The notes under the pieces are model-generated. The model saw only the letters and a program-made list of their open reading frames with translations, did not search any database and was not told where the DNA came from. Positions 35,586-43,680 of a stretch of 64,000 nucleotides of DNA are shown one piece after another; position 1 is the first letter of the stretch; each line of letters starts with the position of its first letter. Origin of the DNA: Erwinia sp050410775 (GTDB lineage Bacteria > Pseudomonadota > Gammaproteobacteria > Enterobacterales > Enterobacteriaceae); assembly GCF_050410775.1 (NCBI RefSeq), contig NZ_CP191229.1. One strand, given 5' to 3'. The position numbers were made by a program, and so were the translations under genes.

Positions 35586-36005
35586 TTACTTAACTATTTG
35601 CCAGATCAGATTGTTTGTGCCAATGGATTGTTCATCACGACGGCACTGCAGCAGCACGCCCTCCATCTTCACCACCGACCCTTCCGTATAGCTGCGGTTT
35701 TCATAGGTACAACAGCGCAGGCAGGGCTTCTGATTGCCGCTGCCACCTTTATTCCAGGCTTCAGGAGGCAAATCGACCACAACGTCCGCATTATAGCCAT
35801 CATTGCCCGCGTCAGGGACGTTGTCATATCCGCCGCCGTGGCCCTGACCGCGATCGCGGTCACGCTGATAGTGACCACCGGAAGAGTGCTGCGTTTGCAC
35901 GGTGCTCTGCGTATTGCTGCCAACATGCAGAGATTGCCCCTCCGCCAGTGCCTGGCCGTTTAAAAGCGAGGCAACGATCAACACCCCTATTGACGTTCTT
36001 TTCAT
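35586..36005 (-). CDS. ynjH: Secreted DUF1496 protein YnjH
   Basis: This 139-residue exported protein has a signal peptide ending ALA near residue 21. A low-complexity Gly/His/Arg-rich segment (residues ~40-62) follows. The conserved C-terminal domain contains LPPEAWN, CLRCCTYENRSYTEGSVVKMEG and LLQCRRDEQSIGTNNLIW, with several cysteines. E. coli YnjH shares this C-terminal part but lacks the Gly-rich insert. The ATG at 36005 overlaps the topB stop (TGATG), so the two are coupled. Its function is unknown. Confidence 0.88.
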   Translation of the reverse strand: MKRTSIGVLIVASLLNGQALAEGQSLHVGSNTQSTVQTQHSSGGHYQRDRDRGQGHGGGYDNVPDAGNDGYNADVVVDLPPEAWNKGGSGNQKPCLRCCTYENRSYTEGSVVKMEGVLLQCRRDEQSIGTNNLIWQIVK

Positions 36006-37927
36006 CACTCAGTTTCCTTTGCCTTTGACGCCCTGCGTCGCGGTTTCGGTTTTTTACCCTGAGCCGCTGCGGGAAGACCACGGAACGCGTGCGCGGCAGG
36101 CTGCTGCCTCGCCTGGTCTATCAGAGTATGCAATGTTTCTACCAGCGGCATCATAAAATCCTGATAGCGACACTGCTTTTCACTGATTTTGGTCAGCGTG
36201 GACTCCCAGTGGGCGGTCATATCGGGACGCGCCGCCATTTCGGGCAGCGAATGTATCAGCGCCCGCCCGGCGGGAGTGGCATGAATATAGCGCCCTTTTT
36301 TAATTAAAAAGGCGCGCTTAAATAACAATTCAATGATCCCGGCGCGCGTTGCCTCTGTTCCTAAACCATCGGTCGCACGGAGGACTTTCTTTAATGCTTT
36401 ATCCTGCACAAAGCGGGCGATGCCGGTCATGGCGGAAAGAATAGTGGCATCGGTGAAGGGTCTGGGAGGCTGGGTTTGCTTCTCGACCACTTCGCCGCGT
36501 TCGCACAGGAGCTCATCCCCTTTGGCCACCACCGGCAGCGGCGTCCCGTCGTTTTCTTCATCACGCTCTTTGCTGCCGAGCAGCGCACGCCAGCCCGCTT
36601 CCGCCAGAAAGCGGGCTTTCGCGACAAACTTACCGCCGGCTATTTCTGTTTCAATCACGCATTTACGATAGACCGCATCCGGACAGAACTGCATCAGATA
36701 CTGCGTAGCGATAAGGCGGTAAATACTATTTTCATTTTCAGTAAGCCGGATGCTGTTACTGCGGGCCGTCGGCACAATGGCGTGGTGCGCATCCACTTTT
36801 TTGTCATCCCAGCAGCGGTTTTTGCGATCGACATTGAAATCCCCCGGCGGCGTCAGATCGGGCTGATGGGCGTTGATGGCGTTCAGTACCGCATGGCGAC
36901 CGGCAAAATGTTCTTCCGGCAGATAGCGACTGTCGGAGCGCGGATAGGTGATAAGCTTATGCGTTTCATACAGTTTCTGGCAGGTATCCAGCACGGTCTG
37001 CGCACTAAGCCCAAAGCGCTTAGCCGCTTCTATTTGCAGGCTGGAGAGCGAAAATGGCAGCGGCGCCGTCTCATTCTCACGTTTGTCATTGTAGCTGGTA
37101 ACAATGGCAGGCTGACCGCCAATACGCGCCACCACATGCTCAGCCAGCGGACGATGCAGCAGACGCCCCTCTTCATCCTGATAGGGCTCGCAGGAGTCGC
37201 TGGGCTGCCACTGGGCCACAAAACGCTCCTGCTGCGGCGTGACAATATGCGCTTTAACCTCAAAGAAGTCTTTGGGGATAAAGTTTTCGATCTCTTCATC
37301 ACGTCGCACCACCATGCCCAGTACCGGCGTCTGCACCCTGCCCACCGACAGTACGCCGTCATAGCCGGCATTGCGGCCCAGCAGCGTATAGGCGCGGGTC
37401 ATATTGATGCCGTAAAGCCAGTCGGCACGGGCTCGCGCCAGCGCCGACACGCACAGGGGGATAAACTCGCGGTTTTCACGCAGCCGGCCCACCGCCCGCT
37501 CCACCGCCTGGGGATTGAGATCGTTAATCAGGCAGCGCTGGACTTTTTCCCGCTTCGCGGCAGGCAAATCGAGGTAATCCAGCACCTCATCCACCAGCAG
37601 CTGCCCTTCGCGATCCGGATCTCCGGCATGGATGACTTCCGTCGCCTGCCCCAGCAGTGTTTTAATCACGTTCAGCTGCTTAGCCACCGAAGGCCGGGGC
37701 TGCAGCCGCCACTTTTCCGGCACTATCGGCAGATCCGCCAGCGCCCAGCGCGCATAGCGGCTGTTATAGCTGTCTGGCTGGGCCTGTTCCAGAAGGTGGC
37801 CAACGCACCAGGTCACCATGTGGTCGGTGCCACAGGCTATATAACCGTCTCCCCGCCGGTGCGGTTTCGGTAGAACGTCCGCGATAGCGCGGGCCAGGCT
37901 AGGTTTTTCTGCAATAAACAAACGCAT
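36005..37927 (-). CDS. topB: DNA topoisomerase III
   Basis: TopB is a type IA topoisomerase that decatenates replication and recombination intermediates. The 640-residue protein has an N-terminal Toprim domain (MRLFIAEKPSLARAIADVL ... HAGDPDREGQLLVDEV near 100). The active-site tyrosine lies in KLITYPRSDSRYLP near residue 325, and the C-terminal tail is basic (KKPKPRRRASKAKE). It is slightly shorter than the E. coli enzyme (653). In E. coli the next gene upstream is selD; here it is ydjA, after a 236-base gap. Confidence 0.96.
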   Translation of the reverse strand: MRLFIAEKPSLARAIADVLPKPHRRGDGYIACGTDHMVTWCVGHLLEQAQPDSYNSRYARWALADLPIVPEKWRLQPRPSVAKQLNVIKTLLGQATEVIHAGDPDREGQLLVDEVLDYLDLPAAKREKVQRCLINDLNPQAVERAVGRLRENREFIPLCVSALARARADWLYGINMTRAYTLLGRNAGYDGVLSVGRVQTPVLGMVVRRDEEIENFIPKDFFEVKAHIVTPQQERFVAQWQPSDSCEPYQDEEGRLLHRPLAEHVVARIGGQPAIVTSYNDKRENETAPLPFSLSSLQIEAAKRFGLSAQTVLDTCQKLYETHKLITYPRSDSRYLPEEHFAGRHAVLNAINAHQPDLTPPGDFNVDRKNRCWDDKKVDAHHAIVPTARSNSIRLTENENSIYRLIATQYLMQFCPDAVYRKCVIETEIAGGKFVAKARFLAEAGWRALLGSKERDEENDGTPLPVVAKGDELLCERGEVVEKQTQPPRPFTDATILSAMTGIARFVQDKALKKVLRATDGLGTEATRAGIIELLFKRAFLIKKGRYIHATPAGRALIHSLPEMAARPDMTAHWESTLTKISEKQCRYQDFMMPLVETLHTLIDQARQQPAAHAFRGLPAAAQGKKPKPRRRASKAKETE

Positions 37928-38061
37928 CCGGGAGTCACTTCCTGCTCAGCTAACATTGGCCTGTAAAGTCCGCTCCCTGACCCGGTCGGTCAGGAAGGAG
38001 AGCTATCGTCTGCAAAAGGCAGACAGGCTGGTTCTGCCATCATGGTAGCGTTTTGGACAAG

Positions 38062-38148
38062 CAGGAGTAAGAGCGCGTTCTTTTTTTCCTTTCCGTTCGC
38101 TCATTATCGCGGCATATTTGCGGCGCGGCACGCTTTCTCTTACTCCTG
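38062..38148. repeat. Inverted-repeat element in the topB-ydjA gap (arm CAGGAGTAAGAG)
   Basis: CAGGAGTAAGAG (38062-38073) and CTCTTACTCCTG (38137-38148) are perfect 12-base inverted repeats enclosing 63 bases that include a T-rich run and inner GCG/CGC pairs. The arm resembles that of the palindrome at 42596-42631. A separate 7-bp hairpin (CCTGACC/GGTCAGG) lies at 37976-37994. Nothing in the gap looks like a selD remnant. Confidence 0.6.
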
Positions 38149-38163
38149 TGAAGCTGGCGTCGG

Positions 38164-38715
38164 CTAAAAATAACGGACAAAAGGCGTGGTGTCGGGCGGG
38201 AGTACCGTAGTGTGCGACTTCAGCTGCGGCGTACCGAGATAGAGAAACCCCACTATGGCATCCTGCTCCCGGCAGTGAAAGGCTTCCCGCACGGCAGAAT
38301 GCTCCGTCCAGGCACCGCTGCGCCAGATACCGTTAAAGCCCTGGGCCAGAGCGGCCATCTGCATCGCCATCACTGCGCAGCCTGCGGACACAACCTGTTC
38401 CCAGCGCGGTACCTTATGATTTTCCTGGCAATGAGCCACCACGGTAATAATCATCGGCGCACGAAATGGCGACTGTCTGGCTTTTTCAATGGCCTTTTCG
38501 TCCATCTGATCCTGACGCGCGGCGCTTTCCAGAAGCTGGCTGAAACGCTCGCGGCCCGTTTTTTCAATAACCGTAAAGCGCCACGGCTGTAGCGTGCCGT
38601 GATCGGGCGCCCGCATACCGGCCCGAAGGATATTTTCCAGCGCCTCGCCAGCCGGGGCGGGATCGGCTAAACGGGATGCAGAACGTCGGTTAACCACTAA
38701 GTCCAGTGCGTCCAT
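38164..38715 (-). CDS. ydjA: Putative NAD(P)H nitroreductase YdjA
   Basis: This 183-residue minimal flavin nitroreductase has the N-terminal RRSASRLADPAP (FMN phosphate contact), the PDHGTLQPWRF segment and GFLYLGTPQ near the C-terminus. The length equals that of E. coli YdjA, a dimeric FMN protein of unsure physiological substrate. The start MDALDLVVNRRS and the ribosome-binding site AGGAG agree. It is divergent from sppA. Confidence 0.95.
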   Translation of the reverse strand: MDALDLVVNRRSASRLADPAPAGEALENILRAGMRAPDHGTLQPWRFTVIEKTGRERFSQLLESAARQDQMDEKAIEKARQSPFRAPMIITVVAHCQENHKVPRWEQVVSAGCAVMAMQMAALAQGFNGIWRSGAWTEHSAVREAFHCREQDAIVGFLYLGTPQLKSHTTVLPPDTTPFVRYF

Positions 38716-38908
38716 TTTACTCTCCTGATAAGGCGTTTCACTGAGCTGAAGCTAGCACAGGATGATGATTTGTTACAGCATAACGCTTTTTCCTGCTGAC
38801 AATATCGCCGCTGATAATTAGGATGTCACCATCCTGCTCCGGTTTCGGCGGCGTTGCGCATTGGCAACGGACGAGAGCGGACTTTTGTACGGCGTTAACG
38901 GAGTTACT

Positions 38909-40765
38909 ATGCGCATGATAGGGCGATTTATCGCTGGCTTTTTCAAATGGACCTGGCAGCTTCTGAACTTTGTCCGGGAATTCATTCTCAACCTGTTTCT
39001 GATCGCGTTGATTGTGATCCTGGCCGGTGCCTGGTTCCAGTACAACCGGTCTACCACGGCGGTCGAACCTACCAAAGGCGCACTTATTGTTGACCTCAGC
39101 GGCGTGGTCGTTGATAAACCCTCCGTCAGCAATAAGATCAGTAAAATCGGCCGCCAGCTTCTTGGCGCCAGCAGCGACCGGTTAAAAGAGAACTCTCTGT
39201 TTGACGTGGTGGAGGCGATCCGCCAGGCAAAAGATGATGCCAACATCACCGGCATGGTGCTCGACCTGCGCGATTTCGCGGGTGCCGATCAGCCTTCTCT
39301 GCGCTATATCGGAAAGGCGCTTCGTGAATTCCGTGACGGCGGCAAGCCGATTTACGCCACGGGCGACAGCTACAGCCAGGCGCAATATTACCTTGCCAGC
39401 TTCGCCAATAAAATCTATCTCACCCCGCAGGGCGGCGTTGATCTGCACGGTTTCGCCACCAACGGACTTTACTATAAATCCCTGCTGGATAAGCTGAAAG
39501 TCAACTCCCATGTTTTCCGCGTCGGTACGTATAAGTCCGCGGTTGAGCCTTTCCTGCGCGATGATATGTCCCCTGCCGCCAGAGAGGCTGACAGCCGCTG
39601 GGTAGGCGAACTCTGGCAAAACTATCTCAACACCGTTTCGGCGAACCGTCAGTTAACCCCTGCCCAGCTATTCCCTGGCGCACAGGAGATGATCGCCGAA
39701 CTGCAGGCGGTTGACGGCGATACAGCGCGTTACGCGAAAGAGAATAAGCTGGTCGATGAACTCTCTTCACGGGCGCTGGTTAACCATGAACTGACCAAAG
39801 TCTTTGGCTGGGACGAGAGCGTAAAAGATTACAAAGGAACCAGCATTTACGACTATCAGATCAAGAAGCAGGATGCGGCGAACGGCAATATTGCCGTGAT
39901 CCTTGCCAGCGGCGCGATTATGGACGGTGAAGAGACGCCCGGCAGCGTCGGTGGCGACACAACGGCGATGGAGATCCGCCAGGCAAGGCTGGATCCGAAA
40001 ATCAAAGCCATTCTGTTCCGCGTCAACAGCCCGGGCGGCAGCGTGACCGCCTCTGAGACGATACGTGAAGAGCTGGCCGCCGCGAAAGAAGCGGGTAAGC
40101 CGGTGGTGGTTTCCATGGGCGGAATGGCGGCTTCTGGCGGTTACTGGGTCTCGACGCCGGCTAACTACATCATTGCCAGCCCCAGCACGTTGACCGGCTC
40201 GATCGGCATCTTCGGGGTGATCAACACGGTTGAGGATTCCCTTGATGCCATCGGCGTACATACCGACGGCGTGGCAACTTCTCCGCTGGCTGATGTGGCG
40301 ACGACAAAACCCCTGCCGCCTGAAGTACAGCAGATGATGCAGTTGACTATTGAGAATGGCTACAGGAACTTCCTGGGCCTGGTGGCGAAGTCACGCAATA
40401 AAACGCCTGAGCAAATTGACGAGATCGCGCAGGGCCACGTCTGGACCGGCAGTGATGCCAAAGCGAACGGCCTGGTTGACGCGCTGGGCGACTTTGATGA
40501 CGCCGTTGCCAAAGCGGCTGAGCTGGCGAAGCTGAAAACCTGGCATCTGAGCTGGTATCAGGAAGACCCGGGCTTTATTGACCTGTTGTTCAGCCAGATG
40601 GATGCTTCTGCGCGCGCAGCACTGCCTGATGCGCTGAAAGTCTGGCTGCCGGCCCCCATGCTTGATGTGATGGCCGCCATGAAAGGTCAGCCGGGACTTT
40701 TCGACAACCTGAACGATCCGCAAAACCGCTACGCTATCTGCCTGACCTGCGGTCAGGTGAAGTAG
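38909..40765 (+). CDS. sppA: Signal peptide peptidase SppA (protease IV)
   Basis: SppA degrades cleaved signal peptides at the periplasmic face of the inner membrane. The 618-residue protein is anchored by one helix (residues ~25-45) and has two homologous halves. The Ser-Lys dyad is Lys209 (GTYKSAVEPF) and Ser409 (GGMAASGGYW), at the E. coli positions. The start at 38909, with GGAG upstream, gives the E. coli length; the longer frame from 38861 adds 16 unrelated residues. Confidence 0.97.
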   Translation: MRMIGRFIAGFFKWTWQLLNFVREFILNLFLIALIVILAGAWFQYNRSTTAVEPTKGALIVDLSGVVVDKPSVSNKISKIGRQLLGASSDRLKENSLFDVVEAIRQAKDDANITGMVLDLRDFAGADQPSLRYIGKALREFRDGGKPIYATGDSYSQAQYYLASFANKIYLTPQGGVDLHGFATNGLYYKSLLDKLKVNSHVFRVGTYKSAVEPFLRDDMSPAAREADSRWVGELWQNYLNTVSANRQLTPAQLFPGAQEMIAELQAVDGDTARYAKENKLVDELSSRALVNHELTKVFGWDESVKDYKGTSIYDYQIKKQDAANGNIAVILASGAIMDGEETPGSVGGDTTAMEIRQARLDPKIKAILFRVNSPGGSVTASETIREELAAAKEAGKPVVVSMGGMAASGGYWVSTPANYIIASPSTLTGSIGIFGVINTVEDSLDAIGVHTDGVATSPLADVATTKPLPPEVQQMMQLTIENGYRNFLGLVAKSRNKTPEQIDEIAQGHVWTGSDAKANGLVDALGDFDDAVAKAAELAKLKTWHLSWYQEDPGFIDLLFSQMDASARAALPDALKVWLPAPMLDVMAAMKGQPGLFDNLNDPQNRYAICLTCGQVK

Positions 40766-40771
40766 CACCTC

Positions 40772-40800
40772 GCAGCCCGGCATCTGGTCGGGCTGCTTTT
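40772..40800 (+). terminator. Terminator-like hairpin after sppA
   Basis: GCAGCCCG (40772-40779) and CGGGCTGC (40789-40796) form an 8-bp stem followed by TTTT. ansA starts 50 bases later. Confidence 0.75.
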
Positions 40801-40850
40801 CCCTTGCTTTCCCCTTATACTTCGCCTTTTCGGCAAGCCTGAGTCCTCTG

Positions 40851-41870
40851 ATGCACAAAAAATCTATTTACGTTGCCTATACCGGCGGCACTATCGGTAT
40901 GCAGCGCTCTGAACATGGCTACATTCCCGTTTCTGGCCACCTGCAAATTCAGCTGGCTAACATGCCTGAATTTCACCGTGCCGAAATGCCCGATTTTACC
41001 ATCAATGAATATCAGCCGCTGATCGACTCTTCCGATATGACCCCGCAGGACTGGCAGGCGATCGTCGATGACATCCGGCAAAACTACGACAGCTATGATG
41101 GTTTCGTTATTCTTCATGGTACCGACACCATGGCCTTCACCGCTTCAGCACTCTCCTTTATGCTGGAGAATCTGGCCAAGCCGGTAATTGTGACAGGGTC
41201 ACAAATACCGCTGGCGGAACTGCGCTCTGACGGCCAGCAAAATCTGCTTAACGCCCTGTTCGTGGCGGCCAATTACCCGATAAATGAAGTGACGCTGTTT
41301 TTCAATAACACGCTTTATCGAGGGAATCGCACCACCAAGGCCCATGCGGATGGATTCAATGCCTTTGACTCCCCTAACCTGGCTCCACTACTGGAAGCAG
41401 GTATCCATATCCGTCGCCTGAACACCCCACCCGCGCCCACCGGAAGCGGCGAGCTGATTGTCCATTCCGTCACGCCTCAGCCCGTTGGCGTGGTGACCAT
41501 CTATCCGGGGATCTCAGCGGATGTCGTCAGCAATTTCCTGCTCCAGCCGGTGAAAGCGCTGATTTTACGCTCCTACGGCGTGGGCAATGCGCCTCAGAAC
41601 CCCGCCTTTCTGAAAGAGCTGAAAGAGGCTTCCGCGCGCGGTATTGTGGTGGTCAACCTGACGCAGTGCATGTCTGGCAAAGTCAATATGGGCGGCTATG
41701 CCACCGGTAACGCGCTGGCGCTGGCGGGCGTGGTGAGCGGGCTGGACCTCACCGTTGAGGCGACGCTGACCAAACTCCACTTCCTGCTCAGCCAGAATCT
41801 CTCCAGCAGCGAAGTGCGCCGGCTGATGCAGGTTAATCTTCGCGGTGAATTAACCCCTGACGAAAAGTGA
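40851..41870 (+). CDS. ansA: L-asparaginase I (cytoplasmic)
   Basis: AnsA hydrolyses L-asparagine to aspartate and ammonia. The 339-residue protein has the two catalytic threonine motifs, AYTGGTIGM near residue 11 and ILHGTDTMA near 88, and no signal peptide, so it is the low-affinity cytoplasmic type. The C-terminus LRGELTPDEK is as in E. coli. pncA starts six bases after the stop, indicating one transcript. Confidence 0.97.
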   Translation: MHKKSIYVAYTGGTIGMQRSEHGYIPVSGHLQIQLANMPEFHRAEMPDFTINEYQPLIDSSDMTPQDWQAIVDDIRQNYDSYDGFVILHGTDTMAFTASALSFMLENLAKPVIVTGSQIPLAELRSDGQQNLLNALFVAANYPINEVTLFFNNTLYRGNRTTKAHADGFNAFDSPNLAPLLEAGIHIRRLNTPPAPTGSGELIVHSVTPQPVGVVTIYPGISADVVSNFLLQPVKALILRSYGVGNAPQNPAFLKELKEASARGIVVVNLTQCMSGKVNMGGYATGNALALAGVVSGLDLTVEATLTKLHFLLSQNLSSSEVRRLMQVNLRGELTPDEK

Positions 41871-41876
41871 GACACT

Positions 41877-42494
41877 ATGACAGCTTCGCAGCAGGCTCTG
41901 TTATTGATCGATTTACAGAACGACTTCTGTCCCGGCGGCGCTCTGGCCGTCAGGGAGGGCGATGAAGTTATCGCTGTCGCTAACCAGTACGCGGCTGAAT
42001 TCCGTCTGCGGGGCCAGCCCGTCGTCGCCACGCTTGACTGGCACCCGGCCAACCACGGAAGTTTTGCTTCCAACGCCGGACAGCCTGTCGGCAGCACCGG
42101 TACGCTGGCTGGTTTACCTCAGATCTGGTGGCCCGATCACTGTATACAGGAGAGCGTCGGCGCAGCGTTTTACCCGTCGCTTATGCAGCAACCTATCAGC
42201 CATATCGTGCGCAAAGGGCAAAATCCGCAGGTGGACAGCTACAGCGCGTTTTTTGATAACGGCCGCCTTAAGCAGACCGGACTGGATGACTGGCTGAAAG
42301 CCCGGGGAATCACCTCTCTGACAATTATGGGTCTGGCGACAGACTACTGCGTCAGATACAGCGTGCTGGATGCGCTGGCGCTGGGTTATGCCGTTACGGT
42401 TATCAAAGCGGGGTGCCGGGGAGTTGAACTGAGGCAGGGAGACGGCGAATCTGCGCTTGAGGCGATGGCGGCAGGCGGAGCCATTATTCAGTAG
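41877..42494 (+). CDS. pncA: Nicotinamidase
   Basis: PncA deamidates nicotinamide to nicotinate for NAD salvage; it also activates pyrazinamide. The 205-residue isochorismatase-fold protein has the catalytic triad Asp12 (LLIDLQNDF), Lys113 (RKGQNP) and Cys158 (GLATDYCVR), and metal-binding DWHPANH near residue 54. It is a few residues shorter than the E. coli protein. It is the last gene of the sppA-ansA-pncA run. Confidence 0.96.
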   Translation: MTASQQALLLIDLQNDFCPGGALAVREGDEVIAVANQYAAEFRLRGQPVVATLDWHPANHGSFASNAGQPVGSTGTLAGLPQIWWPDHCIQESVGAAFYPSLMQQPISHIVRKGQNPQVDSYSAFFDNGRLKQTGLDDWLKARGITSLTIMGLATDYCVRYSVLDALALGYAVTVIKAGCRGVELRQGDGESALEAMAAGGAIIQ

Positions 42495-42595
42495 TACATT
42501 TCCGGGCTGGAGAGACTGTAAAGGCCCGGCGCAGGGTCATAACAGGCATATGGCACTGTTCTGAAAATCCCGTCGCAGAACACCTGAAACAGAGC

Positions 42596-42631
42596 CAGGA
42601 ATAAGAGTTGCGGTTTGCACTCTTATTCCTG
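42596..42631. repeat. Perfect 13-bp palindrome between pncA and yeaC (arm CAGGAATAAGAGT)
   Basis: CAGGAATAAGAGT (42596-42608), a 10-base loop, and ACTCTTATTCCTG (42619-42631) form a strong hairpin between two convergent genes, without a U run on either side. The arm differs by one base from the arm of the element at 38062-38148 over 12 positions. It may serve as a bidirectional terminator or belong to a small repeat family. Confidence 0.7.
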
Positions 42632-42645
42632 TTGCCGGTGAGAGA

Positions 42646-42924
42646 TTACTGAAGCTTAATCCGGGTGACATTGTCATCAGTAATGCCGAAATCTTCCTTA
42701 AGCTCACGCTTGGTTTTCATCACCATTTTCCCACCCTTGCCCACGCTCATATGCTGTGGCTGATCGTTATGACGCGCCTGCCAGAGCATGACCAGCTGCA
42801 GGCTGTTTTCTTTCTGCTCAGGCGTCAGTGCCACGCCGTCAGCCCACTTTCCGGTTTCCACCGCCGTCACCAGCCGCTGATAAACCTCAGGCGTCATGGT
42901 AGCGATCATCTCATCAAGCATCAT
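42646..42924 (-). CDS. yeaC: YeaC family protein (DUF1315)
   Basis: This 92-residue protein of unknown function has the conserved body MTPEVYQRLVTAVETGKWADGVALTPEQKENSLQLVMLWQARHN, as in E. coli YeaC. The ATG at 42924 lies nine bases after AAAGG, which is inside the end of msrB, and it starts six bases past the msrB stop; the ATG at 42921 is a close alternative. The conserved pairing with msrB suggests translational coupling. It has no membrane segment and no recognised catalytic motif. Confidence 0.93.
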   Translation of the reverse strand: MMLDEMIATMTPEVYQRLVTAVETGKWADGVALTPEQKENSLQLVMLWQARHNDQPQHMSVGKGGKMVMKTKRELKEDFGITDDNVTRIKLQ

Positions 42925-42929
42925 AAGCA

Positions 42930-43340
42930 CTAACCTTTAATCTGATTGCCATCATCATCGGTAAAACTGAGTGAGGCAGAATTCACACAGTAGCGCTCGC
43001 CGGTGGGCTGCGGGCCATCCGGGAAAACATGGCCGAGATGCGCATCGCAGGTGCCACAGCGGATTTCTATACGCTGCATACCGTGAGAATCATCTTCGAT
43101 ATAACGGATGGAGTCTTCCTGTACCGGCTGATAAAAGCTCGGCCAGCCGCAGCCCGAGTCATATTTGGAGCCGGAAAGAAACAGGGAGGCGTTGCAGACG
43201 AGGCAGTGGTAAATTCCTTCGCCTTTGTTATGCAACAGCTTGCCGGAAAACGGAGGCTCAGTGCCGCGCTGCTGGGTCACATAGCGCTGCATCTCATTCA
43301 GATCGGTTTCTGGCGACAGGGGATGTTGGTCTTTAGCCAT
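42930..43340 (-). CDS. msrB: Peptide methionine-R-sulfoxide reductase MsrB
   Basis: MsrB reduces methionine-R-sulfoxide in proteins using thioredoxin. The 136-residue protein has the catalytic Cys118 in RYCVNSASL, the zinc tetrad CLVC (46, 49) and CGTC (95, 98), and the family core GWPSFYQPV. The cysteine form, not selenocysteine, is used. The start MAKDQHPLSP matches enteric MsrB. It is divergent from gapA across a 340-base region. Confidence 0.97.
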   Translation of the reverse strand: MAKDQHPLSPETDLNEMQRYVTQQRGTEPPFSGKLLHNKGEGIYHCLVCNASLFLSGSKYDSGCGWPSFYQPVQEDSIRYIEDDSHGMQRIEIRCGTCDAHLGHVFPDGPQPTGERYCVNSASLSFTDDDGNQIKG

Positions 43341-43459
43341 TTTGCTACTCTCGGACAGTGTGATTCTGAAAATATTGGCTAGTATTCTAACAAATACTTA
43401 ACAACGTCAGGGGATTTTTTCACGTCAGGCGAAATCTGAAAGTCACCGGAAGGTAAAAA

Positions 43460-43475
43460 TGTGATGCAAGTCACC
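43460..43475. promoter_or_regulatory. CRP-binding site in the msrB-gapA region
   Basis: TGTGATGCAAGTCACC matches TGTGANNNNNNTCACA at nine of the ten defined positions. It lies about 150 bases before the assigned gapA -35 and 120 bases before the msrB start, so either gene could be the target. Confidence 0.6.
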
Positions 43476-43609
43476 TTTTGGTCAGCCTGCCCCTTTATAT
43501 CCGGGTATCACGCCCCAATAGTGAGATTAATCGCCGTGCGAAATGCGCTTTTTGACAAATTATTCCTGCTCTGCGGTTTGATTTGTCGCAACACTTGAAG
43601 CGATTCCGC

Positions 43610-43637
43610 TTGACGCCTGGTAAGGTTTTTGTAATTT
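43610..43637 (+). promoter_or_regulatory. Vegetative promoter of gapA
   Basis: TTGACG (43610-43615), a 16-base spacer, and TAATTT (43632-43637) lie 43 bases before the gapA start. The sequence from here to the ATG closely resembles the strong E. coli gapA promoter and leader (GCTGGTGGAATATATGAC) as I recall it. Confidence 0.75.
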
Positions 43638-43680
43638 TACAACCAACCTTTTATTCACTAACAACTAGCTGGTGGAATAT

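Larger units (their letters stand above)
43341..43680. other. msrB-gapA divergent regulatory region
   Basis: 340 bases with no gene. It holds a CRP-like palindrome and the main gapA promoter, both listed separately. In E. coli the matching region has several gapA promoters; only one is assigned here. Confidence 0.6.

Noticed and set aside
36476..37873. 465-residue plus-strand frame
   Set aside because: It lies wholly antisense to topB, which has intact family motifs; the frame is a codon-bias shadow.
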